The position numbers and the translations under genes are program-made. From JASHPR01 sp963815375 (lineage in GTDB: Bacteria > Actinomycetota > Actinomycetes > Streptosporangiales > Streptosporangiaceae): DNA of 64,000 bases. Shown here piece after piece: positions 32,874 to 41,645 of the stretch; the stretch's first letter is position 1, and every line of letters starts with the position of its first letter. The notes beneath the pieces are model-generated. The model was not told the DNA's origin, made no database searches, and was given only the letters and a program-made list of their open reading frames with translations. The stretch is taken from positions 1,550,001 to 1,614,000 of the forward strand of contig CAWFGX010000005.1 of NCBI GenBank assembly GCA_963815375.1, in the 5' to 3' direction.

Positions 32874-33638
32874 TCAACTGGGCCTGGCCGGGCCCGGGCC
32901 GAGGTACGGCGGGTAGGCGGCTAGGCGGCCGCACATGCCATAGCCGCGTTCGGCTGGCGGGGAGAGAACGGTCAGCCTGCCCTGCTGCAGGTAGTCCAGG
33001 TGGCCCTGGGTGAGCTGGTCAAGCTGCTCGCCGGTCCTGACCGCCGCCGCGAGCGGCCCGGCTGCCCAGCGCTCGCGCCATGCCGGGACCGTGTCGCGAA
33101 CCAGCTCTGCCGCGGCGGCGTAGAACTCGTCCAGCGCCTTCGGGCCGATCTCGGCTACCTGCTCCCGCAGCTGGATGAACCCCTCGACGGCCAGGTCCTT
33201 GCGGCGGCGCGCCGCGCCGGCGGGGGAGCCGGGGGCGGCGGCCGCGGGATCTGGCAGAGAGGCCAGCGCGCGGTAATTGGCTGGGTCGGCGAGGTGCCCG
33301 GGCGGGAACGTGAGCACGCTGTCGCCGGCCTCGGGCAGGCCGGCGTTCTGCATCACGACCAGGATCTGCAGGTCACCGTCGTTGATGAGGCGGTGGATGA
33401 CGCCCGGGGAGAACCAGGCGACGGTCATCGGGGTCAGCGTGGTCTCGGCGTAACCGTCCGGGCCGAGCGTCTGCAGCCTGCCCTGGCCGCGCAGCACCAC
33501 ATAGCCCTCGGTGCAGGCCAGGTGAACGTGCGCGGATCCGCCGGCGATGCCCTCCGGGCCAGTCCAGTCGTAGACCGTCAGGAACGACACCGCGGTCCCG
33601 GCCGGGAACAGCCGAGCGAGGTCCAGCCCCCCGGTCAT
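32874..33638 (-). CDS. cupin-domain protein with helical C-terminal extension
   Basis: Protein of about 254 residues. The N-terminal half is a cupin barrel with metal ligands in GGSAHVHLACTEGYVVL and a second motif near FSPGVIHRLINDG. The C-terminal half is an alpha-helical extension of unknown role (for example GFIQLREQVAEIG, LVRDTVPAWRERW). I start it at the ATG at 33638, which overlaps the stop of the PmoA-like gene (ATGA); an open frame further upstream is a shadow. In context it may be a sugar isomerase, epimerase or eliminase of the catabolic set; the sequence does not say which. Confidence 0.78.
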   Translation of the reverse strand: MTGGLDLARLFPAGTAVSFLTVYDWTGPEGIAGGSAHVHLACTEGYVVLRGQGRLQTLGPDGYAETTLTPMTVAWFSPGVIHRLINDGDLQILVVMQNAGLPEAGDSVLTFPPGHLADPANYRALASLPDPAAAAPGSPAGAARRRKDLAVEGFIQLREQVAEIGPKALDEFYAAAAELVRDTVPAWRERWAAGPLAAAVRTGEQLDQLTQGHLDYLQQGRLTVLSPPAERGYGMCGRLAAYPPYLGPGPARPS

Positions 33639-34591
33639 TGCCGCGCCTCCTGCGGCTCCGGCCCGGCCATGCCGTGCGGCGCTCGGGCGCTGTCGGCGAG
33701 CTGGGTGCATCGGGCGACGTCGAGCGCGCCGTCGGCGACCAGGATGTCGTAGCCGAGCGCGAGTGACTGGCCGTCTTCCAGCTCGTACTCCTGGCTGAAG
33801 AACGGCGCCGGGCCCACACAGCCATAGATGCCGGTGCGGACGAACCACTGGCACGGGTAGGAGAGGTTGCCTGGGCGGTCGCAGAACACCAGCGTGGACG
33901 CGCGGCTGCCAGGCCCGTCGTGCTTGCCGGCATAGCCGAGCCACTGGCCGCGCCAGCCCATCAGCTCGTCCCCGCCCGGGCCGTCGGGGGTCAGCACGGT
34001 GCCGCCGGGGAGGCTGCTGCCGGAGAACGAGCGCGGCCCGCGCCAGAACAGGCCGCTGTAACCGGCGTCGGGGCGCCCCTCGGTCGTCGGGCTTCCGATC
34101 GGGATGAGGCGGCCGCTGACGTTATGCATGGAAGTCGCGAAGCTCAGCCGCCACGCGATGCCGTCGGGCAGGACGCTGACGCAGGCCTGGCGCAGTTCCT
34201 CGATCCAGCTCTCGCCGTCGTGCGTCACCCAGGTCAGCCGCTCAGCGAAACGCAGCACGTCATCGGTGACGTCGAGGACGTCGAAGCCCTCGTGGTCCAT
34301 CCGCCCGTTGTTGTCGAGCTGCTGGTAGCCGACGTCGCGCTGGTACGTCGCGCCGCCCCAGAAGTTCTCCTCACCTACGTTGGACAGCCCCCAGCTGATG
34401 CCGAGGTGCCACCGGTGATCGTGCGGCCGGTACAGGCTCACCAGGTCGCCGGCGAGGGTGCGGACCGGGTGGAAGTACGGCCGCGGCGACTCAAGAGACG
34501 GCACCGGCGGGCGGTAGTTGTACCGGAACAGCTCGGTGTCCTGCCAGCGGCCGCCGACCCAGTCCTGGCCCTGTTCCAGCGTCATTGCCAT
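33635..34591 (-). CDS. PmoA-family protein (DUF6807)
   Basis: Protein of 318 residues whose signature RPYFHPVRTLAGDLVSLYRP, then DHRWHLGISWGLSNV and DHEGFDV, marks the DUF6807/PmoA family. The family name comes from a misleading early annotation as methane oxygenase; members sit in carbohydrate-catabolic loci and have a galactose-mutarotase-like beta-sandwich. Conserved His residues in PHDHRWH could bind metal or act in catalysis. It overlaps the upstream oxidoreductase stop by 10 bp and the downstream cupin by 4 bp, so it is a tightly coupled operon member. Confidence 0.82.
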   Translation of the reverse strand: MAMTLEQGQDWVGGRWQDTELFRYNYRPPVPSLESPRPYFHPVRTLAGDLVSLYRPHDHRWHLGISWGLSNVGEENFWGGATYQRDVGYQQLDNNGRMDHEGFDVLDVTDDVLRFAERLTWVTHDGESWIEELRQACVSVLPDGIAWRLSFATSMHNVSGRLIPIGSPTTEGRPDAGYSGLFWRGPRSFSGSSLPGGTVLTPDGPGGDELMGWRGQWLGYAGKHDGPGSRASTLVFCDRPGNLSYPCQWFVRTGIYGCVGPAPFFSQEYELEDGQSLALGYDILVADGALDVARCTQLADSARAPHGMAGPEPQEARQ

Positions 34592-35664
34592 GGCGCACCA
34601 CTTCCGTTCATCCGGTGGTAGAAGAACGAGTCCGGGCCCAGGTCACCGGGCCGTACCGGCCGCCCGAGGAACGCGGACGCGTAGATGCCGGCAACGAGCT
34701 GCATCGTCCGCAGCGCCTCGGCGGCCGTCACCGGCGGCGGGCTGCCCTCACGCAGGCTGCGCAGAACGGCGGCGAACTGGGCCCGGTGGCTGCTGCGCTC
34801 GCCCTGCTCGCCCGCGGCCCAGGCAGCTTCCACCTCGGCCTCGTGCCCGGGCGCCGGGGTGATCCGCCAGTCGTCATCGCCGTACCCGTACAGGTGGCTC
34901 AGCTCGACCGTGGCCCGCTCGAAGTCGAACCGCAGGTAGCTCTCCTGCCGCGAGGACAGAACGCTGTTGATCACGCTGGCGACCGCCCCGCTCGCGAACG
35001 TCACGTGCGCGAGTGACAGGTCCTCGGTGTCCATCCGGCGCTCCTGGCGGCGGGCGACCGCCGACACCTCGGTCCACTCTCCGAGGAGATAGCCGAGCAG
35101 GTCCATCTGGTGGATTCCGTGGCCCATCGTGGGACCGCCGCCCTCGGTGTCCCAGCGGCCCCGCCACGGCACGTCGAAGTACTCCTGGTCCCGGTACCAG
35201 ACGGTGTGGCAGACCGCGAGCAGCGGCAGGCCGAGCACCCCGCTGCGGATCATCGCGTGCAGCCGCTGCGCCCCGGAGCCGAACCGCTGCTGGAAGACTG
35301 TGGCGAACCACGGCCCGTCTGTGCCCTGTGCCGCTGTCATCGCGTGCATCCCGGCCAGGCTGAGCGACGGTGGCTTCTCCACTAAAACCGACGAGCCTGC
35401 TTCCAGGCACGACAGGGCGAGGTCGGCGTGCGCGCCTGGCGGCGTGCACACGTGCACCAGGTCTGGCGGGCCCGCGGCGAGCAGGCCGGCCAGGGTGCCA
35501 TGGGCCGCGGCCACGTGGTACTTGGAGCAGAACTCCCGCAGGCTGGTCGTGTCGATGTCGGCCGCTGCGACAAGCTCGGCCTGGTCGGCCAGGGCCTGCA
35601 GTGCCTCGGCGTGCAACCGTGCGATGTTGCCAGTGCCGACGATCGCGACAGTGATCTGCGCCAT
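34582..35664 (-). CDS. Gfo/Idh/MocA-family oxidoreductase (first of two)
   Basis: NAD(P)-dependent sugar dehydrogenase of 360 residues. The Rossmann motif is VAIVGTGNIARLHAEAL; the conserved catalytic Lys is in VLVEKPPSLSL (about residue 95). The substrate half has GGGPTMGHGIHQMDLLGYLLG, with the usual H-x-x-D pair. Enzymes of this family oxidise or reduce sugars, inositols or glycosides, often at C3. It sits in the - arm of the sugar locus with a second family member two genes upstream; having two suggests successive redox steps. Confidence 0.9.
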   Translation of the reverse strand: MAQITVAIVGTGNIARLHAEALQALADQAELVAAADIDTTSLREFCSKYHVAAAHGTLAGLLAAGPPDLVHVCTPPGAHADLALSCLEAGSSVLVEKPPSLSLAGMHAMTAAQGTDGPWFATVFQQRFGSGAQRLHAMIRSGVLGLPLLAVCHTVWYRDQEYFDVPWRGRWDTEGGGPTMGHGIHQMDLLGYLLGEWTEVSAVARRQERRMDTEDLSLAHVTFASGAVASVINSVLSSRQESYLRFDFERATVELSHLYGYGDDDWRITPAPGHEAEVEAAWAAGEQGERSSHRAQFAAVLRSLREGSPPPVTAAEALRTMQLVAGIYASAFLGRPVRPGDLGPDSFFYHRMNGSGAPWQ

Positions 35665-35691
35665 CTGTCCTCTCTCATGAGGCTCCGGAAA

Positions 35692-36783
35692 TCAGGCCCG
35701 GGCGCCCGCCGCGCCAGCGAACTCAGCCAGGCGGCGGCTGGCCAGGTCAGGGTCGGGCAGCACCCCGGCAGCGCACGCCACGCGCGCCAGCCGCCGGAGG
35801 TACGGGCGGCTGCGCGCCGTCTGCTGGCCGCCGAGCATCACGAACTGGTCCTGGTGGCCGGACAGCCAGGCCAGGAACACGATGCCGGTGGCGTAGTGCC
35901 GCACCGGCCGCGCGAACAAGTGCCTGGCCAGCGGGAGCGTTGGCGCCAGCAGCTCTTCGTAGCGGCGCACGTCGCCGGCGGCCAGCGCGCGCAGCGCCGC
36001 GGCTGCCACCGCCGCAATCGGGTCGAGTATGCCGAGCAGCGCGTCACTGTGCCCGAGATCGTCGCCGCGGATGAGCTCCAGGTAGTTGTAGTCGTCGCCG
36101 GTGTAGACGCGGATGCCAGGCGGCAGCGCCCGGCGCAGTGCGATCTCGCGCTCGGCGTCCAGCAGCGAGACCTTGACCCCGTCCACCTTGTCCCGGTGGT
36201 CGGCGATGATCGACAGCAGCACGCCGGCGGCAGCGCCGGTGTCCTGCGACCCCCAGTAGCCCTCCAGGGCAGGGTCGAACATCGGCCCGAGCCAGTGGAT
36301 GATGGCCGGGCGGCTCACCTGGTCCAGCAGCGGCCCGTACACGGCCGCGTAGTCGTCGGCTCCGCGGGCAGTTACCGCCAGCGCCCGGCTGGCCAGCAGT
36401 ACCACCTGGGCTCCCGCGGCCTCGACGACCTCAGCCTGCTCACAGTAGGCGGCGCGGATCGCTGCCAGCGGGAGCCCGCCAGTGGCCAGCAGAACGTCCG
36501 TGCCCAGCTGGTCCGTCCCGGCACCGCACGCGAGGCGGCCCCCGGCCGCCCTGGCCTCGCGGCCGGACCGGGTGATCAGCTCCCGCGCCGCCAGCCAGTC
36601 CAGTCCCTTACCCCGCTGAGCGGTGTCCATGGCGTCGGCCACCCCGAGCCCGAGGCTCCACAGATAGTGCCGGAACGCCATCGTGGCGTCCCAGTCAACC
36701 CGCGCGGGCCGGCCCGGCCCGGGCTGCTCGAACGGGTCGGCCACGACGTGAGCGGCGGCTAACGCCACCCGGCTGCCAGTCAT
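35692..36783 (-). CDS. DUF993 dihydrodipicolinate-synthase-like TIM-barrel protein
   Basis: TIM-barrel protein of about 363 residues of the DUF993 family, distantly related to dihydrodipicolinate synthase/N-acetylneuraminate lyase aldolases. Recognisable are RVDWDATMAFRHYLWSLGLG, GLDWLAARELI, ACGAGTDQL, DGVKVSLLDAEREIALR with a Lys at the Schiff-base-like position, and YTGDDYNYLELI. The ATG at 36783 has a perfect GGAGGTG site 6 bp upstream and starts 2 bp after the stop of the preceding dehydrogenase. An aldolase or retro-aldol/lyase step on an oxidised sugar is plausible but unproven. Confidence 0.85.
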   Translation of the reverse strand: MTGSRVALAAAHVVADPFEQPGPGRPARVDWDATMAFRHYLWSLGLGVADAMDTAQRGKGLDWLAARELITRSGREARAAGGRLACGAGTDQLGTDVLLATGGLPLAAIRAAYCEQAEVVEAAGAQVVLLASRALAVTARGADDYAAVYGPLLDQVSRPAIIHWLGPMFDPALEGYWGSQDTGAAAGVLLSIIADHRDKVDGVKVSLLDAEREIALRRALPPGIRVYTGDDYNYLELIRGDDLGHSDALLGILDPIAAVAAAALRALAAGDVRRYEELLAPTLPLARHLFARPVRHYATGIVFLAWLSGHQDQFVMLGGQQTARSRPYLRRLARVACAAGVLPDPDLASRRLAEFAGAAGARA

Positions 36784-36785
36784 GT

Positions 36786-37940
36786 TCACACCTCCAGCGC
36801 CGGGACACCGAGCCGGCGCTGCTGCTCCCACGACGCCATGCCCAGCTCGGCCAGCTGGACGCCCCGGGCGCCGGCGAGCAGGTCGTGGCGGCCGGGCGAA
36901 CCGGTCACGACGCCGGAGAGGAACAGCGCCCACTGGGCCAGGAAGCAGTTGTCGAACACCCGGTTGTCTGGCACCTCCAGCCACTGGGACCGGAACTGCT
37001 GCGTTGTCGGGTTGTCCGGGTCCCAGACCGGCCGTGGGGTGGTGCCGAGGGGCTGGGCCCGGCAGCGGTGCAGGCCGGCGACCGCGCTGCCCTCGGTGCC
37101 GTCCAGCTGGAACTCGGCGAGCTCGTCACGGTTTACCCGGACCGCCCACGAGGAGTTGACCTGCGCGACCGCTCCGCCGTCGAGCTCGAAAATTGCGTAC
37201 GCGGCATCGTCGGCTGTGACAGCGAACTCGGTCCCCGACTCGTCCCTGCGCACCGGGATGTGCGTGGCAGCTGTGGCGTACACCGACCGCACCGGGCCGA
37301 CGAGCTCCTCCAGCAGGTACCGCCAATGCGGAAACATATCCAGAACGATTCCTCCCCCCAGATCGCTCCGGTAGTTCCACGACGGCCGCTGCGCGGCCTC
37401 CCAGCGGCCGTCAAAGACCCAGTAGCCGAACTCCCCGCGCACCGACAGGATGCGGCCGAAGAACCCGCTGTCAGCCAGCCGCTTCAGCTTGAGCATTCCC
37501 GGCAGGAACAGCTTGTCGGCTACCACACCGCCGCAGACGCCGGCCTCGCGGGCGAGGCGCACCAGGTCCAGGGCATCGGCCAGCGAGCCAGCCAGCGGCT
37601 TCTCCGCATAGATGTGCTTCCCGGCAGCGATGGCCTGGCGTATGGCCGCCGCCCGCACCGGCGTGGCCTGAGCGTCGAAGTACACCTGCGTGTCCGGGTC
37701 GGCAAGGGCCTTGTCCAGCGAGGTAGTCCACTCGGTGAGGTGGTGCCGTTCGGCGATCGCCCGGAGCCGCTCGGCGTCACGGCCAACCAGGACCGGCTCC
37801 GGCCAGATCACGTCGCCACCCGGCAGCGGCAGACCGCCGCGCTCGCGGATCGCGAGGATGGACCGGACCAGATGCTGGCGGTACCCCATCCGGCCGGTGA
37901 CACCGTTCATCGCTATCCGGACGACCCGATGTGCTGCCAT
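36786..37940 (-). CDS. Gfo/Idh/MocA-family oxidoreductase (second, longer)
   Basis: Dehydrogenase of 384 residues and first gene of the - arm. The Rossmann segment is RIAMNGVTGRMGYRQH, somewhat unlike the classic GxGxxG; the catalytic Lys is in HIYAEKPLAGS and the substrate-side pattern is LGGGIVLDMFPHWRYLLEEL. This longer form is regularly found with DUF993 genes. It is divergent from the sugar ABC transporter and shares its regulatory region at 37941-38268. The substrate is unknown; a glycoside or sugar acid from the GH30/ABC arm is likely. Confidence 0.9.
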   Translation of the reverse strand: MAAHRVVRIAMNGVTGRMGYRQHLVRSILAIRERGGLPLPGGDVIWPEPVLVGRDAERLRAIAERHHLTEWTTSLDKALADPDTQVYFDAQATPVRAAAIRQAIAAGKHIYAEKPLAGSLADALDLVRLAREAGVCGGVVADKLFLPGMLKLKRLADSGFFGRILSVRGEFGYWVFDGRWEAAQRPSWNYRSDLGGGIVLDMFPHWRYLLEELVGPVRSVYATAATHIPVRRDESGTEFAVTADDAAYAIFELDGGAVAQVNSSWAVRVNRDELAEFQLDGTEGSAVAGLHRCRAQPLGTTPRPVWDPDNPTTQQFRSQWLEVPDNRVFDNCFLAQWALFLSGVVTGSPGRHDLLAGARGVQLAELGMASWEQQRRLGVPALEV

Positions 37941-38268
37941 TTCTCCGAACGCGCGTAGAAAGTTTTCGAGAGCGGCGACATTCTAGAAAGCACCGCGTGT
38001 GCCGTCAAGGTTCGCCATACGCCAGAGGCATCCTGGGCATTACCCGGCATACAGCGGCTGAACCGGACTCGGCGGCAGCTTTCCGTGTCGCGAGAGGAGT
38101 CTTGTCGCCGGAGGAGGCAGCAGTTACGCTTCCCTCACCAGAGTTTTCGGAGAGATTTCGGAAAAAATCTCGGGTTGCGGCTTCGGCGCGACCGCCAAGC
38201 AGCCGGCGGCCTGCGGGCCGCCACGTTTCCAAGGAACTTCAGGGGTGGGGGGATGCGGAGGAGCAGGT
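37941..38268. promoter_or_regulatory. divergent control region with repeated GTTTTCG-AGAG motif
   Basis: Gap of 328 bp between the two arms of the sugar locus, with no gene in it. GTTTTCGAGAG (37962-37972, near the - arm start) and GTTTTCGGAGAG (38143-38154, before the + arm) share one motif. The second leads into an inverted repeat GAGATTT / AAATCTC (38152-38171). GAAAGTTTTC at 37957-37966 and TTCTAGAA near 37982 are short palindromes. GAAA-TTTC-type dyads are known operators for LacI-family xylan regulators in Streptomyces, so a LacI protein encoded elsewhere could bind here. Confidence 0.5.
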
Positions 38269-39654
38269 ATGCGCATCGGTGGGTCTGGACTAAGAGGCAG
38301 AAGCACCGGCCGGGCCTTGATCGCGGCCGCTCTGGTGCTGGCCGTTGGCAGCCTGGCCGCGTGCAGCAGCGGTTCGAGCAGCTCGGCAGGCACCGCCAAG
38401 CTGTCGGGGCAGACACTCACGGTCTACACCCAGGCGCCCTACGGCACCCAGCTCAAGGACTACCAGCAGTACTACGCCTACATCGCTAACGCATTCCACA
38501 AGGCGACAGGCTCGAAGATCAGCTGGGTCTACTCCTCCAGCGCCGTCTCACTCTCCCAGGAGCTAGAGCAGGCAGCTGCCACCGGTGGCGGCCCTGACGT
38601 CTGGAGCATTGGCTCGTCGTTCAATGGCACGGCTTCGGCGCTGAAGGAGTTCTACATCATCAAGCCGAGCGACTGGAGCTCGTTCGGCGGCCAGTCGGAG
38701 TTCGTTCCGAAGCAGCTCACCATGTCCGGGCCGAACAACAATGCCGATGTCGGGGTCCCGTTCGAGTCGATCCCGTTCGTGCTGGCCTACAACACCGCAC
38801 TGTTCAGTGCGGCAGGCATCTCTTCACCGCCCAAGACCTGGTCGCAGTTCGTCTCGGATGCCCAGGCGATCCAGAAGGCGAGCGCGGGCGTCAGCGGCGC
38901 TGGTTTCTCGCCCGCTGACCCGTACGGCCCGTGGAAGCCGGTGTGGTCGTACATGGAGCAGGACGGCGGCGACTTCCTGAACCACGCAGGCACCACAGCC
39001 ACCCTCGACTCACCTCAGCTGCAGGCCGCGCTGAAGTTCTATTTCGGGCTTGAGGATCAGTATCACGTGATCCCGTCGGCCGACCTGACCTGGCAGGGCT
39101 CGCAGGAGACGTCCGCTTTCCTGGCGGGCAAGACCGGCATGATGATGGACGCCGCCTACAGCCTGATCCAGGAGGCGCGGGGAACGCCGGTCGCGAGTGA
39201 CGTCGCTTTCGCGCCGATGCCAAACGTTCCCTACGGGATGTCCAAGCGGCCGTCCGGCGGCCAGCCGGCCGAGTCCATCGTCTCGGGCAACTACTACGAC
39301 GTCGCCACGTACTACAAGAACCTCCCGCTGGCGCTGGCCTTCATCAAGGCGAGCACCTCGCCAGCGGCGCAGCTCGAGCAGTTCAAGGTCATGGGGTGGA
39401 TGCCGGTCACCCAGGCCGGGATCAAGGGGGTCGAGAAGGCCTACCCCGCGACCGTCCCGTTCATCCAGGCCGAGCAGAACTCCACGCCGACCGACTACAC
39501 ACCCGCGTGGAGCGACATCGAGACCGGCGTGCTGGCAGTGATCGGTCACATCGCCCAGCAGCTGGCCAGCGGCCAGCCGTACAGCAGCTCGTACGCGCTG
39601 AGCCAGCTGCAGGCTGAGAACGCCGTCGTGCAGTCTCACCTGAGCGGTTCGTGA
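38269..39654 (+). CDS. extracellular sugar-binding lipoprotein of ABC transporter
   Basis: Family-1 solute-binding protein of about 461 residues. The signal peptide (about 14-34) ends in a lipobox LAVGSLAAC followed by a Ser-rich linker, so it is tethered to the outer face of the membrane. The mature protein has the usual features of CUT1 sugar-binding proteins (TLTVYTQAPYGTQL, GGGPDVWSIGSSF, PFESIPFVLAYNTALF, GKTGMMMDAAYSL). The ATG at 38269 follows a GGAGGAG site; an upstream GTG would give a Gly-rich extension. It is the first gene of the + arm, coupled to the permease (GTGA overlap). Confidence 0.93.
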   Translation: MRIGGSGLRGRSTGRALIAAALVLAVGSLAACSSGSSSSAGTAKLSGQTLTVYTQAPYGTQLKDYQQYYAYIANAFHKATGSKISWVYSSSAVSLSQELEQAAATGGGPDVWSIGSSFNGTASALKEFYIIKPSDWSSFGGQSEFVPKQLTMSGPNNNADVGVPFESIPFVLAYNTALFSAAGISSPPKTWSQFVSDAQAIQKASAGVSGAGFSPADPYGPWKPVWSYMEQDGGDFLNHAGTTATLDSPQLQAALKFYFGLEDQYHVIPSADLTWQGSQETSAFLAGKTGMMMDAAYSLIQEARGTPVASDVAFAPMPNVPYGMSKRPSGGQPAESIVSGNYYDVATYYKNLPLALAFIKASTSPAAQLEQFKVMGWMPVTQAGIKGVEKAYPATVPFIQAEQNSTPTDYTPAWSDIETGVLAVIGHIAQQLASGQPYSSSYALSQLQAENAVVQSHLSGS

Positions 39655-40694
39655 GCAACGAGCCGCAGGCCGCTAGCGGCCCTGCGGTGGCCACCCGGGC
39701 CCCGGCGCACCCTCCTGCGCCGGGGCCCCCCGGGCAGCCCCAGGGCTCTGGCCGTCCCCGCCGGAGGCGCGAGCCGGCCGTGTGGCTGGCCGCGCCTGGC
39801 GCGTTCTTCTTCCTCATCCTGGTCGGGATACCGCTGGTCATCGTGGCCTGGACCAGCCTGCTGCACATCGACATCAGCAACATCGCGCACTGGGCGACCG
39901 CCCCGTTCGCGGGGCTGAGCAACTACCCGGCCGCACTGACCGGGCCCAACGTGCTCGGCGTGTCGGCAGTGCAGTCGGTGTGGATCAGCTTGCAGTTCTC
40001 GGTCTTCGCGACCGTGCTGTCCACCCCGATCGCGCTGTTCGCCGCGCTGAGCGTGCACCACAAGTTCCGCGGACGGGGGCTGCTGCGCTCGATCTACCTG
40101 CTGCCCTACGTGATCCCCGGGTACGTGATCGCGCTGCTGTCCCAGATCGGCTTCCTCAACACCTACGGGCCGGTTGACCGGCTGCTCGGCGCGCTGCACA
40201 TCGCCTCGGTCAACACCTACTGGCTGATCGGCGGCCCGAAGTCGTTCTGGGCCATGACGATCACCGAGACCTGGGAGGTATGGCCGTACATCTACCTGCT
40301 GCTGCTCGCGGGGCTGCAGGCGATCCCGAAAGAGCAGCTGGAGGCGGCCGCCATCGACGGCGCGGGCTGGTGGGGAAGACTGCGGTACATCGTGCTGCCG
40401 CAGCTGCGGGGCTTGTACGCGCTGGCGTTCTTCCTGTCGACGCTGTTCCACTTCGGGAACTTCACGCTGCCGTTCGTGATGTTCGGCAACACGCCACCCC
40501 CGTCGGTAGACGTGCTGCCGCTCAACATCTATTTCCGCGCGTTCCGCGGGTTCGACTTCGGGCTCGCCTCGGCAACCGCGATCTTCAACGTGCTGCTGCT
40601 GGCCGTCCCGGCAGCGGTCTACCTGTGGGTGGCCCGGCTGCGCCCGGCCCGTCAGGCCGCTGCGGCCCTGCGCGCGGCCAGGCCGGTGCGATGA
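39651..40694 (+). CDS. sugar ABC transporter permease (CUT1, MalF-like)
   Basis: Permease of about 347 residues with six membrane helices (first about 43-65) after a Pro/Arg-rich cytoplasmic N-terminus. The EAA loop reads EQLEAAAIDGAGWWGRLRYIVLP, the contact site for the ATPase. The GTG start overlaps the binding-protein stop. No ATPase gene is in the locus; actinomycete CUT1 importers usually share a single multi-sugar ATPase (MsiK type) encoded elsewhere. Confidence 0.92.
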   Translation: MSNEPQAASGPAVATRAPAHPPAPGPPGQPQGSGRPRRRREPAVWLAAPGAFFFLILVGIPLVIVAWTSLLHIDISNIAHWATAPFAGLSNYPAALTGPNVLGVSAVQSVWISLQFSVFATVLSTPIALFAALSVHHKFRGRGLLRSIYLLPYVIPGYVIALLSQIGFLNTYGPVDRLLGALHIASVNTYWLIGGPKSFWAMTITETWEVWPYIYLLLLAGLQAIPKEQLEAAAIDGAGWWGRLRYIVLPQLRGLYALAFFLSTLFHFGNFTLPFVMFGNTPPPSVDVLPLNIYFRAFRGFDFGLASATAIFNVLLLAVPAAVYLWVARLRPARQAAAALRAARPVR

Positions 40695-40710
40695 GGAAGG
40701 GAGACCGCTA

Positions 40711-41604
40711 GTGGTATCGCGGACGGCACGCCCCGCGCGGCACGCACCCGACCGGCTGCTCCCGCCTGGCCTGTCCCGGGCCGGTACAGCGGTGCTGCTG
40801 GTCTTCATCGCCGTGCCCGTGCTCTACCTGATCGAGCTGGCATTGAGCCCGAACACCACGGTCGCCCTTGGCGGCAACGGCCTGTCGCGCCTTACGTTCA
40901 GCAATTTTTCCACGATGTGGTCGGCGACGGGACTGCTGCACGGCCTGATCAACAGCGTGGTCATCGCAGGCATCGCGGCGGTGCTCGCCGTCATCCTCGG
41001 CGCGGCTGCCGCGTACCCGCTGGCCAGGCTCAGCTTCTGGGCCCGGCGGCCGCTGCTGTACTCGCTGCTCGGCAGCCAGTCCATCCCAGGGATCGCGCTG
41101 CTGCTCCCGCTGTACATCATGCTCGCGGGCATCCAGGGGATCCTGAGCATCCACCTGATCGGCTCCTACCCCGCGATCATCGCCGTCTACATGACGTTCG
41201 GGCTGCCACTGGCCACGGTGGTCTGCTTCGTGTACCTGCGCGGCATGCCGAGGGACCTGGAGGACGCCGCCCTGGTGGACGGCTGCACCAGGCTGAGCGC
41301 ACTGCGCCGGGTGATCGTCCCGCTGATGGCCCCGGCCCTGGTGGTAAGCGGGGTGTTCGCGTTCCTCGTCGGGTGGAACGACGTGCTGTTCGCCAGTGCG
41401 CTGACCAACAGCGGGACCCAGACGGTGGCGATCACGCTGCAGCAGTTCGGCCTCGGCCAGAGCGAGACCATCGGGGCCCAGCCGCTGTACGGCGACCTGA
41501 TGGCCGCCGCACTGGTCAGCGCGATCCCGGTGGTGGTCCTGTACCTGGCGTTCCAGCGGTACCTGGTGCAGGGCCTCGCCGCCGGGGCCCTCAGCGGCGC
41601 CTGA
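40711..41604 (+). CDS. sugar ABC transporter permease (CUT1, MalG-like)
   Basis: Permease of 297 residues with six membrane helices. The EAA loop is RDLEDAALVDGCTRLSALRR, and the C-terminal FQRYLVQGLAAGAL is the normal MalG-type end. It lies 16 bp after the first permease and 41 bp before the secreted glycosidase. Together with the binding lipoprotein it imports an oligosaccharide, presumably the product of the GH30 enzyme. Confidence 0.92.
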   Translation: MVSRTARPARHAPDRLLPPGLSRAGTAVLLVFIAVPVLYLIELALSPNTTVALGGNGLSRLTFSNFSTMWSATGLLHGLINSVVIAGIAAVLAVILGAAAAYPLARLSFWARRPLLYSLLGSQSIPGIALLLPLYIMLAGIQGILSIHLIGSYPAIIAVYMTFGLPLATVVCFVYLRGMPRDLEDAALVDGCTRLSALRRVIVPLMAPALVVSGVFAFLVGWNDVLFASALTNSGTQTVAITLQQFGLGQSETIGAQPLYGDLMAAALVSAIPVVVLYLAFQRYLVQGLAAGALSGA

Positions 41605-41645
41605 GCCACGGCGCACCCTCATTCGCACACCTGAAGGAGAGAGTG

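Noticed and set aside
32163..32924. Plus-strand open frame across the MarR gene
   Set aside because: Antisense to a clear MarR protein and to the cupin end; product lacks any conserved pattern. I also tested whether this frame continues the TPR repeats after a frameshift, and it does not.
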